Below the pieces are notes generated by a model that did not search any database, was not told the DNA's origin, and saw nothing but the letters and a program-made list of their open reading frames with translations. The translations under genes and the position numbers were made by a program. 64,000 bases of DNA from assembly GCA_030142905.1 (NCBI GenBank), contig JASJOG010000029.1:906501-970500 (forward strand). The letters run 5' to 3'. Source of the stretch: Heliopora coerulea (Eukaryota > Cnidaria > Anthozoa > Scleralcyonacea > Helioporidae). Shown piece after piece: positions 32,191-44,491 of the stretch; the stretch's first letter is position 1, and every line of letters begins with the position of its first letter.

Positions 32191-33828
32191 CTGATTTAAC
32201 ACAGTCTACACATTATTCTATTTTTATATCATTGACAGGATTAATTTACCGAGCATTTTCGACTAATTATCATCTGGGATTACAATAAATGGTGTTATAA
32301 GGTATCAAGATTTCAAAATTATTCGGGGCAACATGCCCCGAGACCCGTTCTAGTAAAATCGCGATTTGAGGATGTCCTGAGGTTGGACAGTCTGGAGTTG
32401 TCTTCTTTTATTTACTGTAGAAAATTCTCCTACACGAACAATATTCCACGTCAGTGTTGTTGTTCTTCTTTCCCTCACGGGCATGCAAACCATCCGAATC
32501 CAGCCTCATGTTTTTCTAACAAGGTTGTATCAAAACTATTATGGCCACGAATGAAGTCATATTCGTTCAAATAAACTAGTAGTTTGATTGCCCCATCCCC
32601 TCGTCGACAATTCAAAGCTAAAGATAACTAACTACATTGGAGAGATCTGATGTTCTATTTATGCTTCGCTTGAACTTTAAATTTTCTTTAAACCAAAGTT
32701 TTCCCCACCCTTGGTTTAAATTCCTCGGACTTGAAGTTTGATCTTCAGATGTTTTAACCACGACGAAGAGCCTTGGTTTTTAGGAGTACTTCAAGTAAGC
32801 TTGATATAACAACATTGACCTAGGCTCCTTATGACCCTTTACAGATCATAGAGATCATAGAAATCAAATAAAAACTGCATTACTAGAGGGAGCATGAGCC
32901 CGAAAATTGGGGTCAAATTGAACGCCGCCATGTTGACAAAGTTGGGCAGCAAATTGTTCTTCTCCAGGCTCTTTAACGTCTGTTTAAAAACTTCAAGGTC
33001 CAACAACTAGAGTGTAGAGAATTGTTTGGCGTTCGTTACCGTTAACTGTACAGCAGAAAACAGTTTTTCTGGTTATTAGTTAACATTCTTTTTTTAGAAA
33101 CAAAACAAAGACAAGACACAATACTGAACTGGCCTTTGTACATCCTGGCACCAACAACAAGTTGACACTATGAGTGAAACTCTACCGTTGATTTGCAGCA
33201 ATCAGTCTCTGACAGTTTGACATGACTGTTGCTTGCCAATAATAGAACTTTCTGATAGTTGCAAGCCAATGGAAAAAGGTGGCCACTTTGTACTGATCAT
33301 GCGCGAACAAGCGGCCTCGGCAGGTGAACAATTTGAAAATGATGGAATAGTAAAATTATTCCATGGCTAGTTGGGTTTTTGGGGGGTTTTTTTATACAAG
33401 ATTTTTTATCTGAAAAAGTAATATAGTTAACTGTTGCCAAACTTAACCCATCACTCAACTGTTATATGAGCTCTGTGCTACTTTCTCTGTTTTAATTTCA
33501 TATGTGTTTGTTCTTTTACTTGTTCTTTTTACCGCTTATAGCCTGTTTTTTCTGTTCTCATCTCACCTCACTGAATTCCTCAACGCCTGATATTTAATTA
33601 ACTCTGTCATATGACTTCTGTAATACAACCGCTTTAATATAACTCGCTTCGACACATTTTTCCTTTGATGAAGTTGCAAGAAGTAACGAAACGTTAGAAC
33701 TGTATTAAAATTGTATTTTACGATGCCTTTTTTCCGCATTTTTTGCTGGCCTTTGATTTTAATCACAGCATAAGAAATGACAAGAAGGGTAACTCGAGGT
33801 TATAACGTGTCCTCACTTTTTTGGAGCT
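32191..33828. other. Intergenic, no gene recognised
   Basis: No exon recognised. One copy of the TTGATGA-hairpin-GAAAC motif lies at 33665-33692. Confidence 0.4.
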
Positions 33829-34690
33829 GTTCCCAGACTCTTCGCTCGACCAAAATCGTCGAGGCCAGTAAATCGCATCCAGCTCAACAAGGATTTAATC
33901 TACGAAATGCGGTGTTAGTTCAGTAAAATGGCCATATTTTGAGAAGCATTTAACCAATTTTCATTCTGCGAAGACTGGTTGAGGAAGAAAGGTAAGTGAT
34001 AATATTTCTGGTAACTATAACTTATAAAAAGATTCCAAACTGTCAAATTTAGACGTACAACTTGTAAAATAATATTGTTTACACTCATTTAGACGTATTA
34101 GTTTCCACATCAAGGAACAATAATGAACGTTATAAACAAATCAACCCATAGTTTTATGTCTAGCACAAATCGAAGTTATTTCATACATTACATAAGAAAT
34201 GCCTGTTGTTACATAGCTGTGACTGTACCAGGGTAACATGTGACTCTGTACAACCATTATTCGTTGTGACTTTAATTTGTCTCAAAAATACTTAATATTA
34301 CTTCACGAACTTGATTGTTGATAACTGAACCTTATACTAGCGCACAGACTTCAATATCCAAGCCTTAGATTAAGCTGGCAAAAAAATAATTCATCAGAGA
34401 AAGAAAAGAAACCATATTGATTGTGTGGGCCGCACGAATGGCCTATTCATATAGGAGATATACGTCTAAATTTAACAGTTGGGAATCTTTTTATAATTTA
34501 TAGTTACCAGAAATATTATCACTTATCTTTCTTCTTCAACCGGTGTACATAGAATGAAAATCGGTCAAATGCTTTTCTAGATATGGCCATTTTACTGAGC
34601 CAACACCGCATTTCGTAGATTAAATCCTTGTTGAGCTGACTCCGGTTTACTGGCTCCAAGGATTTTGGCGGAGCAAAGGGTCTGGGGACA
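33829..34690. repeat. Inverted duplication of an exon-like segment
   Basis: 33829-34057 and 34461-34690 are reverse complements at roughly 85-90% by eye, around a 400-bp spacer. Both arms include GCTCAACAAGGATTTAATC and ACGAAATGCGGTGTT, and end in an exon-to-intron-like junction: GAAAG|GTAAGTG on the + arm, GAAAG|ATAAGTG on the - arm. The + arm has in-frame stops; the - arm is open. Confidence 0.75.
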
Positions 34691-34911
34691 GTTTCGAAAA
34701 ATTGTGGACAGAAACGTCGAGGTTCCGACGGGAGTGACCCTTCTGGTGATTTCTTATTCTGTGATTTTAATCTTACCGATTGCAAACCAATCATATAATC
34801 GCAAGCTTCGTGCAAGCGACAGCTCTTCATGTACAGCGGTTTGTACAGCGGACTGAACAAATTAATGACAAGAGTAACAAGAGTTTGTAACAAGTCAATT
34901 TCGCTGACCAA
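34519..34911 (-). other. Open frame of unknown nature, possible exon
   Basis: A 130-codon frame without a convincing ATG at its start. It reads L-E-P-V-N-R-S-Q-L-N-K-D-L-I-Y-E-M-R-C-W in the duplicated part and ends K-K-K-D-K. I do not recognise it. The lost donor (AT for GT) of this copy suggests a dead exon; it could equally be part of an unclassified mobile element. Confidence 0.2.
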
Positions 34912-37059
34912 AGTGTTGACAGTTATAGAATTTTATAGAAGATACAAAGAGCGTTTACAAGAGTAATGTGCTTACCATCGTGACTCTGTAGACAGATAAA
35001 TTAGATGAACATACAATGCATGGATTAGTCCTTCGAGAAAACTCAGCCAGGTGCGATATTCTATCATAATTTTGGATATATTATGTGTACTACCACTGAC
35101 GTACATGATTCATGTAGTAGTTCGTTGTTCGTGTCGTTGACGTTGGTTCACTCAATGGTGTCTAAATTTGTCGTTAGGGCTTACTAGACCCTGATGAGAG
35201 AGATTTCTCATATTACGTTTAAAAGAAGAATAAAGCTTGTTGGAATGAAGTGTATGTTTTGAGGTGACTTATCCAAGTTACAGTTTTCGTACAAGTTGTG
35301 TTACTCAGGGTTAAATCGCGCGTCCGAATTATTTTCCTCTATTCTAAAAATGAGTATTTAATTAGTATTATCTGCATCTGTTTAGGAGCATTATCTGAAT
35401 AGTTTTTATATATTAATTATCATGCTGATAGTTTAACCATGAGTTGGATGATACTGGTGTTAGAGTTTTTCCACTGTAACTGTAGAAGACTTAGTGTGTT
35501 CAGTTTTAGTGGTAAAATCCTTAGGCCATGCGAAAACTCAAATTTATGAGTTCAAATCTATTTCAATACATTTTATTCACTATTTTCATTTTCCACGTAT
35601 CATTTTTCAAATAAATATTCTGCATTGTTTCAACAAGTATGAAGTGTTTGGCTTACCAGTTGTTGTATGACAGACCCGATGAGTTACATGTAGAACTGGA
35701 GTCGATGACAATTGTCCCTTAAGTGCATGTTCTGTTGCAATGTTTGATGACATTACCTTAGCTATTCACTTTCTGTGTCTTGCAACCAATGAAATCCACC
35801 CGAATGCCCTTTGTTATTGTTGTTGCAATTCATTGATTGCACAGCAACCTGATGATGGTGCATTTAATTTTGAAGATGTTGTTTGTCAGATAATGCTGTG
35901 GACCATTTGATAAGAGAAGATCCCTTGAATTCTATTTTGGCAGAATCCTATGATAATCAGCATAAGCCACAACATTGCTCATTGTAGTATACATGTATCT
36001 CCAAGTTTTACAGTATTCAGTGTTACTAGTACAGCTAATGAGTTCTGCTTTCGTACTGAACCATCTGCAAACACCAGGTAGGAACTGATTACTTTGCAAC
36101 ATGCATGTTTAACTGTACTGTTTCATAAAGAGGAGTACAAATGCTCCAAGTTAGTGAACACACCTTTTTCAGTGTGCTGGTTTAATTGTAAACCATCTTA
36201 GTTATAACAGACACCTTAAAAAATGGCCATTAATTTATCCCTTAGTTACAATCCATCAGCTAGCATTAATACATACAAGCATGAGCTTTTATATATGAAA
36301 CCATCATTCCCCAATCTTTTCCCGTGGTTTTTTTTTTCTTTTTTTTTTAACCAGATGCTGCTTTATTAAGTGCTACAGAGCAATGCAGTGAACATACCAA
36401 AGACATTTACAGGAAAGATATAATAAAAAGTTGAAGCTTACCCTTGATCTTAGTCTATGTTATTGAATTTTTCCTGGATATTATGCTGCTGTACTAGGAT
36501 GCTTTTTAAGTTGTTGCCCCATATTAACTTTTTCAAATCTTTGTACATACTTAACTCTCAAATTGAAATAACTTGAAAAGACAAGCCTCTCACCAGGTTA
36601 AGTCACGAAGAAAGTTTGAAAATTAACATTTTCTAAGCCACAAAAATTTGAGGAGAAAAGCAAGTGTGTTTTTATTACATTTCAAGTCACAACATGGTTA
36701 GGTTTTCCTTTGTAGTTTCCTCCAGAGTTGCTAATGAGTTTTTTGAACCTTATTTAAAAACAGGCAGTCTGCTTTGAACATTTTATTTAATGGTGCTAAA
36801 TCTGAGTTAATTGTCTAATTAGTCTGAGACATATTTGAGTCACCTAACGTTACACCGGCATGATCAGGGGCTGGTATATAAGAATGCCCCCCCCCCAAAC
36901 ATATCCCGTTAACCTGACTCCCGGAAAAATGGGTATGTAGAAAGGGTAATCGGGAACATATATTAATCTTGAAATGCAACGAAAGGACTACAGTCAGATT
37001 ATAATGCTCTTCGTATTTAACTATCAAATCTCTTTATCATACTCAGTTATAGTGTTCAT
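34912..37059. other. Intergenic, no gene recognised
   Basis: AT-rich spacer with a T-run near 36328-36349 and a C-run near 36887-36896. No exon recognised. Confidence 0.4.
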
Positions 37060-37159
37060 TTAACTCTTCCAAGGCTGGGTTCTCCTTTTGACGAGTAAAA
37101 TCGTCTGGCGTTAGCCAGAGTAAAATAATACAGGTCTTATCCTGCCAGGAAAAAGTTAA
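37060..37159. mobile_element. MITE family A, copy 4
   Basis: TTAACTCTTCCAAGGCTGGG at the left, CCAGGAAAAAGTTAA at the right. The core TTTTGACGAGTAAAATCGTC and AGAGTAAAATAATACAGGTC is the best preserved of the family. Confidence 0.7.
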
Positions 37160-37417
37160 ACAAGACAGTAGCGGTGGGAATTGTTACTTAGGTTCTCGCG
37201 CCTATCTGTCTGGCTAGCTGACGTATCATTTGTTCGTCTCATGAAAGACATGTATGTCTAGGTGTGCATGGGATCCTCAACGTGGTTCAAATGTACAAGT
37301 TTTGCTTGTAAAATCTTGTTTGTTTTTACTGTTATATCAGCCTATAAACCCTCTCTGTTTCAGATTTAACATAAATAAAACATATTCTGAGTTTTCTGCG
37401 CAACAAATATTCTGAGC

Positions 37418-37660
37418 GAAACTTCACAGTTAACCTACACTGCTGAAGTCAACTGAAAAATGTTGATTCTAGCGGGATTTGAACTCGCACCTTTGGGATA
37501 CCGGTCCGCCGCTCTACCTGTTGAGCTATCGAGTCCACAGCAATTGGAGGCGAGTTTTTATCCAATTTAAATGCACGAAATATTCTCGCGACAACTTAAC
37601 GCTATCCATGAGAAAGGATGTGCAGTGTTTCAATTCTATTTCAGAATCATCCTCAAGCTA
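37418..37660 (-). mobile_element. SINE-2 copy (tRNA-derived), minus strand
   Basis: Read on the - strand: a leader ending in CGCGAGAATATTTCGTGCAT, then a tRNA-like head GTGGACTCGATAGCTCAACA, an A box TAGCTCAACAGG, a B box GAGTTCAAATCCC, and a 3' body AACATTTTTCAGTTGACTTC then AGTGTAGGTTAACTGTGAAG. Pol III promoter boxes are intact. Second and third copies lie near 48580-48750 and 56886-57060. Confidence 0.75.
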
Positions 37661-37736
37661 TTATGAAACGAAACTTCACAATTAGGCTAATTGTGAAGTT
37701 TCGTTTCATGATACCCTGAGGATGATTCTGAAATAA
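37636..37736. repeat. Palindrome made of SINE-2 end sequence
   Basis: TATTTCAGAATCATCCTCAA through ACGAAACTTCACAATTA is mirrored, after a 3-nt centre, by TAATTGTGAAGTTTCGTTTC through CCTGAGGATGATTCTGAAAT. Confidence 0.85.
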
Positions 37737-38026
37737 ATATTCGGAGGGTTGGTGTCCCTTCAAGAACTTATGACGACGCTGGTCTGGAATGGTAGCAAGT
37801 ATGCTCCAATCTTAAAAGTACTATGTCTTGCTAGACTACTAGGTTTCACTTCATGTTTTAGTCGCACAAAATGAATACTTAGTCCAACAAAAAGTATAGA
37901 AGGTTATGGTGGATATTTCACTAGTATTATCAAATGCCTATAAGCACACTGCGACATTAATGTGCTATCATCCCTTGAATATTCGTATCATTGATATAAG
38001 TAGTGTTCGGACGTTACGGTGATGCT

Positions 38027-38344
38027 CTACTCATATTTCTCATCCTCAAAATTTACATTGCGCGCTTTCATGAAAGGTGACTCCAGAGTCCCGCGATTCT
38101 CGTAATCTTTTTCTTTGTGTGTTCTTTGTTTAAGCCGTGCCAGCATTTCTTTAATATTCTGATCAGTATTGTTCATGTGGACTTCTGATTTACTGACGAG
38201 TCTTCTTTCTTTAAATGCACTCCCCAGCAAGTCTTTTTTCAAACGGCTTTCTTTTGAGTAGTTTTCTTTTGAACTACCAGTTTCCGTTCTAAACGTTTTG
38301 TTTATACTGTATCTTTCCCAGAAATAGTGATGTGCCCGGCGGAT
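38027..38344 (-). other. Open frame overlapping the TRPV-like 2 stop, -1 register
   Basis: About 105 codons, opening at 38344 and ending at 38027, overlapping the last 14 codons of TRPV-like 2 in the -1 frame. The product is Lys/Glu/Arg-rich (S-K-E-N-Y-S-K-E-S-R, L-K-Q-R-T-H-K-E-K) and looks like a continuation of the cytosolic tail. A one-base difference, an unseen splice or ribosomal frameshifting could join it; chance is also possible. Confidence 0.35.
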
Positions 38345-40119
38345 TTACTGAACGATTTCAATTTCTTGCTTTTTGTCGATTTGCTTTGCTTTATTGCAAG
38401 CTGCCCTTCATCAACTGATAGACTTCTACGGTTTAAATCTTTTATAATTTTGCGAAAACGATTCCCAATTTTTCTTTCAATATTTTTTGAATTGTTCGCT
38501 GTATTATCATGGATCTCACAGATCTTGTCGTTAATTGCTTGAGCCTTCATAGCCATTGTCATATCTTCTAGGGATTTTAGCCTCTGGAAAACTGAAAGCA
38601 ACGTTTCCTTTGATCTTCTATAGTTAGCCACGACTTCGTTCGCAGCTTTCACAACTTCCTCGATTGTAGAGATTCGGTCATCCCCGAATGACCTTCCAAA
38701 ACGTTGCTCCATAATTTGATGAATTTTTTTCACAAACTCAGCCATGTTCATCATATCATTCCTGGTTCTACTGTGTCGACTGGTTTGATCAATAGCTAAG
38801 GGACTGCAATGCAAGCGAATGTAATCCCAATACTCAGTTCTTGATTTTGACCCCAAAGAATTCTCGATGTTTAAAATCGTCCTGGCTCTTTGCATTGTTG
38901 CATGCTCCTGGGCATAGTTGTAAGTTCTCTTAAACGTGTCCGTAAACGTCGCAATAATTAAATTGACAACAATTACGTTGGATATAAAGATGTACGTGCA
39001 AGACAAAATCCGAGCCATGGACTGGTCAGCGTTGATGAATGCAGATGTTTCTCGATCTGCGTCTAGCACCGTCATCCTGAACATCTCGTATAGCACCGCG
39101 GAAATGCTCCTGTAACCTTCAGCAGGACGAGGACTTGAACCACCAAAGACCATCCAAAAACATGACGCGTATGGTAGAAAAAAAATTGTGAGAAGAAAGA
39201 GAGCCAGGAGTACATTGCCACTCATTTTGGTGAACGAAGCTACAAGTGCGCCGGTGTCTTGGAAAGGTCGGACGAATTTCAAAATCCGTATCCAGATTAC
39301 GATCAAAAGCAGGCACATGAAGCGCACGTGCACTGTGTAACTGGCAGGAGATCCGTGTAAGAAGAATACAATATGCGTGATGGTTGCTGCTATGATGAGT
39401 AGCAACGCTATCCAATCGTTATAAATCCAACGATCATGTAAGGCAAGCCAGCGGAACTCGCGTACCTGCTTAATCTCGCTATCTACATAACGCTTTTCAT
39501 CCGGCCATTGAGGGTGACAGAATGGCTTATCACGTGCTAGGGATGTCTCGCGATACGTTTTCCACTTATTCAAGTAGCGCTTGGTGCGCATAGTGGTGGT
39601 TATCTGCCTTAGGATTTCGTAGAATGTATGGAGAAGAGCCATGAAAGCGAGAACCATTCTCCAGTAGGTCTTGTGAGGTCGACTGTACAGTTCATTACTT
39701 TCGAGGGGTAAGGACACACCCATTATGGTCCAAATGACAGCGGACATTATGTTGATGATTAAATCAAACCACGCCCAGCGCTTTCCAAATTTTTCCCATT
39801 TTATTCCAATCAAACGCTGCATAACTGGATGAGTGATGATCTTCACGTTGTCACTAACAACTGCTGCTTCAAGGGGTGTGCGTGCCACTGATTTGCCTTC
39901 GTCCACTCGGCTACCATCCAAGTAGCTGAGAAAAAAGTACTTCTTATGGTTTATTTTGTCTTCAGACTGGAATTGGTCCAATGCTAGCATAGCTACATCT
40001 GGCATTTTAATAACCAGAAGAGATAATGCCATCTCGCCATCTTTATCATAAATGCCAGCAGGAACTCCCATCTCAATTAGTAGCCTTGCTGCTTTTGATC
40101 GGCTCATTGCTGCTGCGAG
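38302..40119 (-). CDS. TRPV-like cation channel 2, exon 3 (channel domain)
   Basis: Third coding exon of a predicted 842-residue channel; encodes residues 238-842. The acceptor is attcCCAG, phase 0, so exon 2's R-T-P-L-Q continues L-A-A-A-M-S-R-S. H-P-V-M-Q-R-L-I-G-I-K-W-E-K-F-G is nearly identical to paralogue 1. Membrane segments fall at about 356-375, 389-416, 468-493, 508-528, 548-572 and 606-633, the pore segment at about 576-596. The S2-S3 linker keeps F-C-H-P-Q-W and the TRP helix T-M-Q-R-A-R-T-I-L-N-I-E. The pore differs: paralogue 1's S-V-F-T-M-A-V-F-S-T is here E-M-F-R-M-T-V-L-D-A-D, more charged, so selectivity probably differs. The tail is short, basic and ends S-G-K-D-T-V. Confidence 0.9.
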   Translation of the reverse strand, partial: LAAAMSRSKAARLLIEMGVPAGIYDKDGEMALSLLVIKMPDVAMLALDQFQSEDKINHKKYFFLSYLDGSRVDEGKSVARTPLEAAVVSDNVKIITHPVMQRLIGIKWEKFGKRWAWFDLIINIMSAVIWTIMGVSLPLESNELYSRPHKTYWRMVLAFMALLHTFYEILRQITTTMRTKRYLNKWKTYRETSLARDKPFCHPQWPDEKRYVDSEIKQVREFRWLALHDRWIYNDWIALLLIIAATITHIVFFLHGSPASYTVHVRFMCLLLIVIWIRILKFVRPFQDTGALVASFTKMSGNVLLALFLLTIFFLPYASCFWMVFGGSSPRPAEGYRSISAVLYEMFRMTVLDADRETSAFINADQSMARILSCTYIFISNVIVVNLIIATFTDTFKRTYNYAQEHATMQRARTILNIENSLGSKSRTEYWDYIRLHCSPLAIDQTSRHSRTRNDMMNMAEFVKKIHQIMEQRFGRSFGDDRISTIEEVVKAANEVVANYRRSKETLLSVFQRLKSLEDMTMAMKAQAINDKICEIHDNTANNSKNIERKIGNRFRKIIKDLNRRSLSVDEGQLAIKQSKSTKSKKLKSFSKSAGHITISGKDTV

Positions 40120-40209
40120 CTGGGAATAGAAAGAAAGAAGAACAATCAAATTTGTGGTTTTGGTCATATTTAAACCATCTTTCAAAATCAATGTTGCAAA
40201 GTGCAATCT

Positions 40210-41284
40210 AAGTTTAACCGTGTTAAAAAATGATTAAATTATAAAAAGAATAATAAATCGCTATTGTCATATAAAATACGTCAAAGTCCGTTTTCGTTAT
40301 TTCCGATTTGGTGAACGGTCGCCATTTTGTTATTGGGAAATCGTGATTTTGTTCTGAGGGGAAAAATGTATGGATGTTCGTTGTCAGGTCAAGCTAATCA
40401 GGTTTTACCCACTTAAAACATTGTTTGGAGGTTTCCAACAACGTTTTTTTTCTTTCAAAACATTCTTAAGACTTTCGCAGCCAGTATTAGCATGGCCGCA
40501 ACCAGCAAGGGATGAATGTCATCTCATCTTATGGAAAATATCACGTTAATGCTGATGTCATATAGCTGTTACAGGAAATGTTTCAACAGTCCACGAACTT
40601 CATTTTGCCAAACTGTTCCTTTTATATTTTTATGTCTCGTTTGGCCAAAAAAATTCTTATTAGAATTGATGAAAATTAAATAAGTGATCACCAGCGAACT
40701 GAAACTGAAAAAGTGTGATGTGACAATACTTATCATACTTTTTACTTTTCGCCATGACAAAATAAACGAAATGTTACCCACTGCAATGGGTTAGGCAGTA
40801 AACATCATGATATCCGAACCTCTAATTAGTATTCTATCTTAATTAATAAAATGAAATTGGTAAAGTGCTTACACGAATGTTTAGGGCCTAATAGAACACT
40901 CATTCACCAATATCTCGGAGAAACAGTGTGTTTTGGAGCCCTTTCACTGCTGCTGTTACCGCAACGGCAATGGAAGCGACTAAACACATTATACAGTATG
41001 TATTTGCTTACAGATATTTCACATATGAAATACATATGGAAATGGAACATTTTCATATATGGAATTTTAATTTCACATATAAAATCAGGACATTATCACA
41101 TATGAAATGCCTAATTCACCTGAAAATGAACTGGTTCAAAATTTCACTCATAAAATGGAACATTCACCTATGAAATTTTGATTTCACATATGACATTGAA
41201 ACAATTCACTTAGAAATATTATTTCCATGTTTGAAATTGCACGTGCAATTTTTGTAAGGGTTATTTAGATAATACAACTAAAAC
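40210..41284. repeat. Intron sequence with CACATATGAAA-type short repeats
   Basis: Between about 41015 and 41220, CACATATGAAAT, TTTCACATATAA, TTCACCTATGAAATT and similar phrases recur about ten times with irregular spacing. Upstream of that nothing is recognised. Confidence 0.5.
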
Positions 41285-41465
41285 GCTTTTAAGGATATTA
41301 CTGCTATTCTCATTCGATCTGTTATTACCGTTACCATAATTATGATTACCGTCTCCAGCGTGATTACCGTCATTGCCAGTGATACTCTTACAGCTTTCAT
41401 AGTTGTTACCATAGTCACCGTCATTATCATTGTTACTTTTCTTACCGCTTACCGATGACATAGGC
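41285..41465. repeat. Degenerate TTACCGTTR tract
   Basis: Units such as GTTATTACCGTTACC, GATTACCGTC and GTTGTTACCATAGTCACC repeat with 3- and 6-base periodicity. On the - strand it gives an Asn/Gly/Asp-rich open frame, not called as a gene. Related to the tract at 2580-4240 in opposite orientation. Confidence 0.7.
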
Positions 41466-42343
41466 TTTCCTGTTGTCATCGGTGTTACCGTTGGTGCCCT
41501 TGTTTAAGTAGTTAGTTTTGCTTGTGCTTCCAGTGTAGCCGCTGCAATTTTCCGTTTCGTAAACGGTCGTTGCCAACCGGAACGGTCGACGCCAACATAG
41601 TGTTCTTGCCATTCCCAAGTGTACCCTTCTCACCTTAACTCTATAAGTTGCATCAACCATAAACACGCTTAAAATCTTTTGCCTGTTTTCTTTCTATAAG
41701 TTTAAAGTCAACGACGGATTATCTTGGGTCACCTTGCCCAAACCGAAACCCTAACCTAATCTCAATAGCAGGTTTGTCTCCTTGCTTATGCCCTAACTTG
41801 ACCACTAGTCGCTTAATTATTCTAATTTGAACATTTTGACTATAAGAATGTTCAAAGAAAATAAAACACTGACGAATAAAATAAAATGTAAATAAAAAAA
41901 TCCACTTGAGTGCAAAGACAATAAACATAATTTCGCCACGGATTCGATCCCACTCACCACGGATATCTTTTAGTTGCGATAGCCACTGCACTAGCTGCAG
42001 GCTCAGTTAATCCTGGTTAAAATTGAGAATTTTACGAATATGGCCAACGTTGCCACGCCTGGGGTTTTTACGCCAGATCTGGGATTTTTTACTTCAACCT
42101 GGGGTTCTAGGGTTTTTTTCATGAAATCTAGGGTTTTTCCATAAGATCATAATTTTTTATGATTTCAAGAATCAGGTATAATTTCGGGGCACTTTGTGTC
42201 CAACGTGTATATTTATCATCACACTAAAAAGTTACGATTTGATTATATAAAGTATACCAAAAAAATTACTGCTGGTTTTGCGTGCCGCAGACGCACGCAA
42301 TGCCAATATGTCAATCATCTTACTCTTTCACGTGTTTTTAATC

Positions 42344-44377
42344 ATGTCATCCGAAAAAAATAAAAGCTACTCTACAGGGGAAGTCCTGCTTGGCCCTTAA
42401 ACAAAAAAAAAAAAGCAAAAACGTAGTACAAGCAAACTTTCTGTGATGAATGGCTACAAGATCCAGAATTAAAAGACTGGCTTGCAAAAGACCCAACAAA
42501 TAAATCTTGTGCATTTTGTTCAGTGTGTGAATGCAAGTTAAAGGATGCAAATAAGACAGGTTTAATGAGACATAAAGCCACGAGAAAGCATGTCAATACA
42601 TTCAAAGCAAAACAAAACACACTCCAAGTCAGTTCTTTTTTTAGCAAACCAGCAAAATCGAATACCGAAGAAATGACCGTAAGAGCCGAAGTCCTGCTAG
42701 CTGGGTTTATGGCCGAGCATAGAATGCCTTTCCTTCAAGCCGATCACTTGAGTGAATTGATGAAAAAAATGTTTCCAGATAGCAAGATTGCGGAGAAAAT
42801 CAAGATCAAGAAGACGAAAGCATCATATGTGATGCAAGAAGGAATCGCTTGGGAAGAGGTTGAGTCAGTATCTTCAATTTGCAGGGACAATAAGTTCTCT
42901 ATCATTATAGATGAATCCACCGACATTTCCGTCTCCCAAATTCTTGCCATGGTGGTACGATTTTACCACAACAGGAAAGTAACAGACGCCTTACTAGCGG
43001 CGATTAAAGTTGAAGATTGCTCTGCTGAAAGTATGTACGCTACTGTCAAGGGCTTCCTTCAAGAAAAATCAATCCCTCTGAAGAATATTGTCGGGTTTGG
43101 AAGCGATAATTGCTCAGTAATGATGGGGGCAACTAAAGGATTTTAAACTCGCCTGAAAGCAGATGTCCTTGGTGTTTTTGTCCTTGGTGTTTTTGTCCTT
43201 GGATGTGTTTGCCACTCCTTCGCCTTGTGCGCAAACCACGCAAGAAAGCATTTTCCTTCTTGGCTGGAATCGTTTGTTAAAGATGTGTGCCGCTACTTTG
43301 CTAGAAGCAGCAAAAGACAGCACCAATTCCGCCTAATCCAGGACGTCGTAGATGCACCACGTCATAGAGTTCTCAAGCTTTCGCAGACTCGATGGCTGTC
43401 CCGTGGTCAAGTCATTGCCAGAATTCTGGAGCAATGGGAGGCATTGGCGCTCTTCTTTCAGTCTGAGTCCCCATCCGATCGTGTCGACGGAGCTGCCAAG
43501 ATCTATAAAACGATGAGAACAGCGGGAACAAAGCACATGCTTTTGTTTCTCAATTACATTTTGACAAAGGTTGACAAATTGAATATTGAATATCAATCGA
43601 CGCATTTCAAATTGCATACCTTGTACAGTACTATCTTGGATGAGTACAGGAGCATTTTGGCCATGTTTATTCAAGATAACGTAATCAAAACCAGGCCAGT
43701 GAGCGAGATCGATCCTAACAACGCCAGAGCTCTACAAGCCCATTAAGGAATTGCACCATGGAGGAAGATGTTTGGCAATGTGCGCGAGAGAGCCTTTGGC
43801 TGACCAAGAACAACGTTTCAGGTAAGACTGCCGTACTTTTCTTATTCAATTTTGCAATGAAATGAAGAATAGGTCCACCTTACAAAGTGATTGTGTTCTT
43901 GCTATGTTGTCAGCTCTCGACCCAAAAGAGGCATTGTCAACTGACAGATCATTACCATCGATTATCCCACTAGCAGTGCAATTCCCATCTTTGGTATCCG
44001 AAGAAAACCTAGATGAGCTTGATGATCAATAGCGAGACATATTGTATGCCAAGGCTTCTCTCAAGAACATGAGTGATTCCCCTACAGAATTCTGGGATGA
44101 ACTGCGGGCTGTGAAAGATGGCAACAACTTAACAAAGTTTGAGCTTCTTGGCACCTTTATGTGTAACCTTTTGGTCTTGCCGCATTCGTCTGCTTGTGTC
44201 GAGAGGGTATTCTCGCAAGTAAACATGATCAAGACCCCGGCAACAAATAGGCTCCACGCTGCAACTTTGGCCAACAGACTGTTGGCTAAGCAAGCTATTG
44301 CTCGTGAGGGAACAGTGTGCCACACATGGGAGCCATCGAAGAAACTTATTGAAGATGTACGATGTGGATATTGTTGA
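42344..44377 (+). pseudogene. hAT-family transposase, multiply disrupted
   Basis: A start M-S-S-E-K-N-K-S is followed by stops near 42398 and 42436. The main frame then reads F-C-D-E-W-L-Q-D-P-E-L-K-D-W, a BED-like zinc finger (C-A-F-C ... L-M-R-H-K-A-T-R-K-H), I-I-I-D-E-S-T-D-I-S-V with the first catalytic Asp region, and F-G-S-D-N-C-S-V-M-M-G. A stop at 43144 interrupts it. The frame resumes to C-V-C-H-S-F-A-L-C and L-S-Q-T-R-W-L-S-R-G, stops at 43744, and after more frameshifts the C-terminal hAT dimerisation domain appears at 44042-44377 (L-P-H-S-S-A-C-V-E-R-V-F-S). Order and content are those of BED-type hAT transposases; at least four lesions make it inactive. Confidence 0.88.
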
Positions 44378-44491
44378 CGGCGATATCTTGAGAAACGGGA
44401 GGCACAGAAGGAGGAAGATGTCATTCATGTATATGACGTTAATGTTATGCCAGATGAATACGATGACAGTTGATTTAATACATTAGAAATT

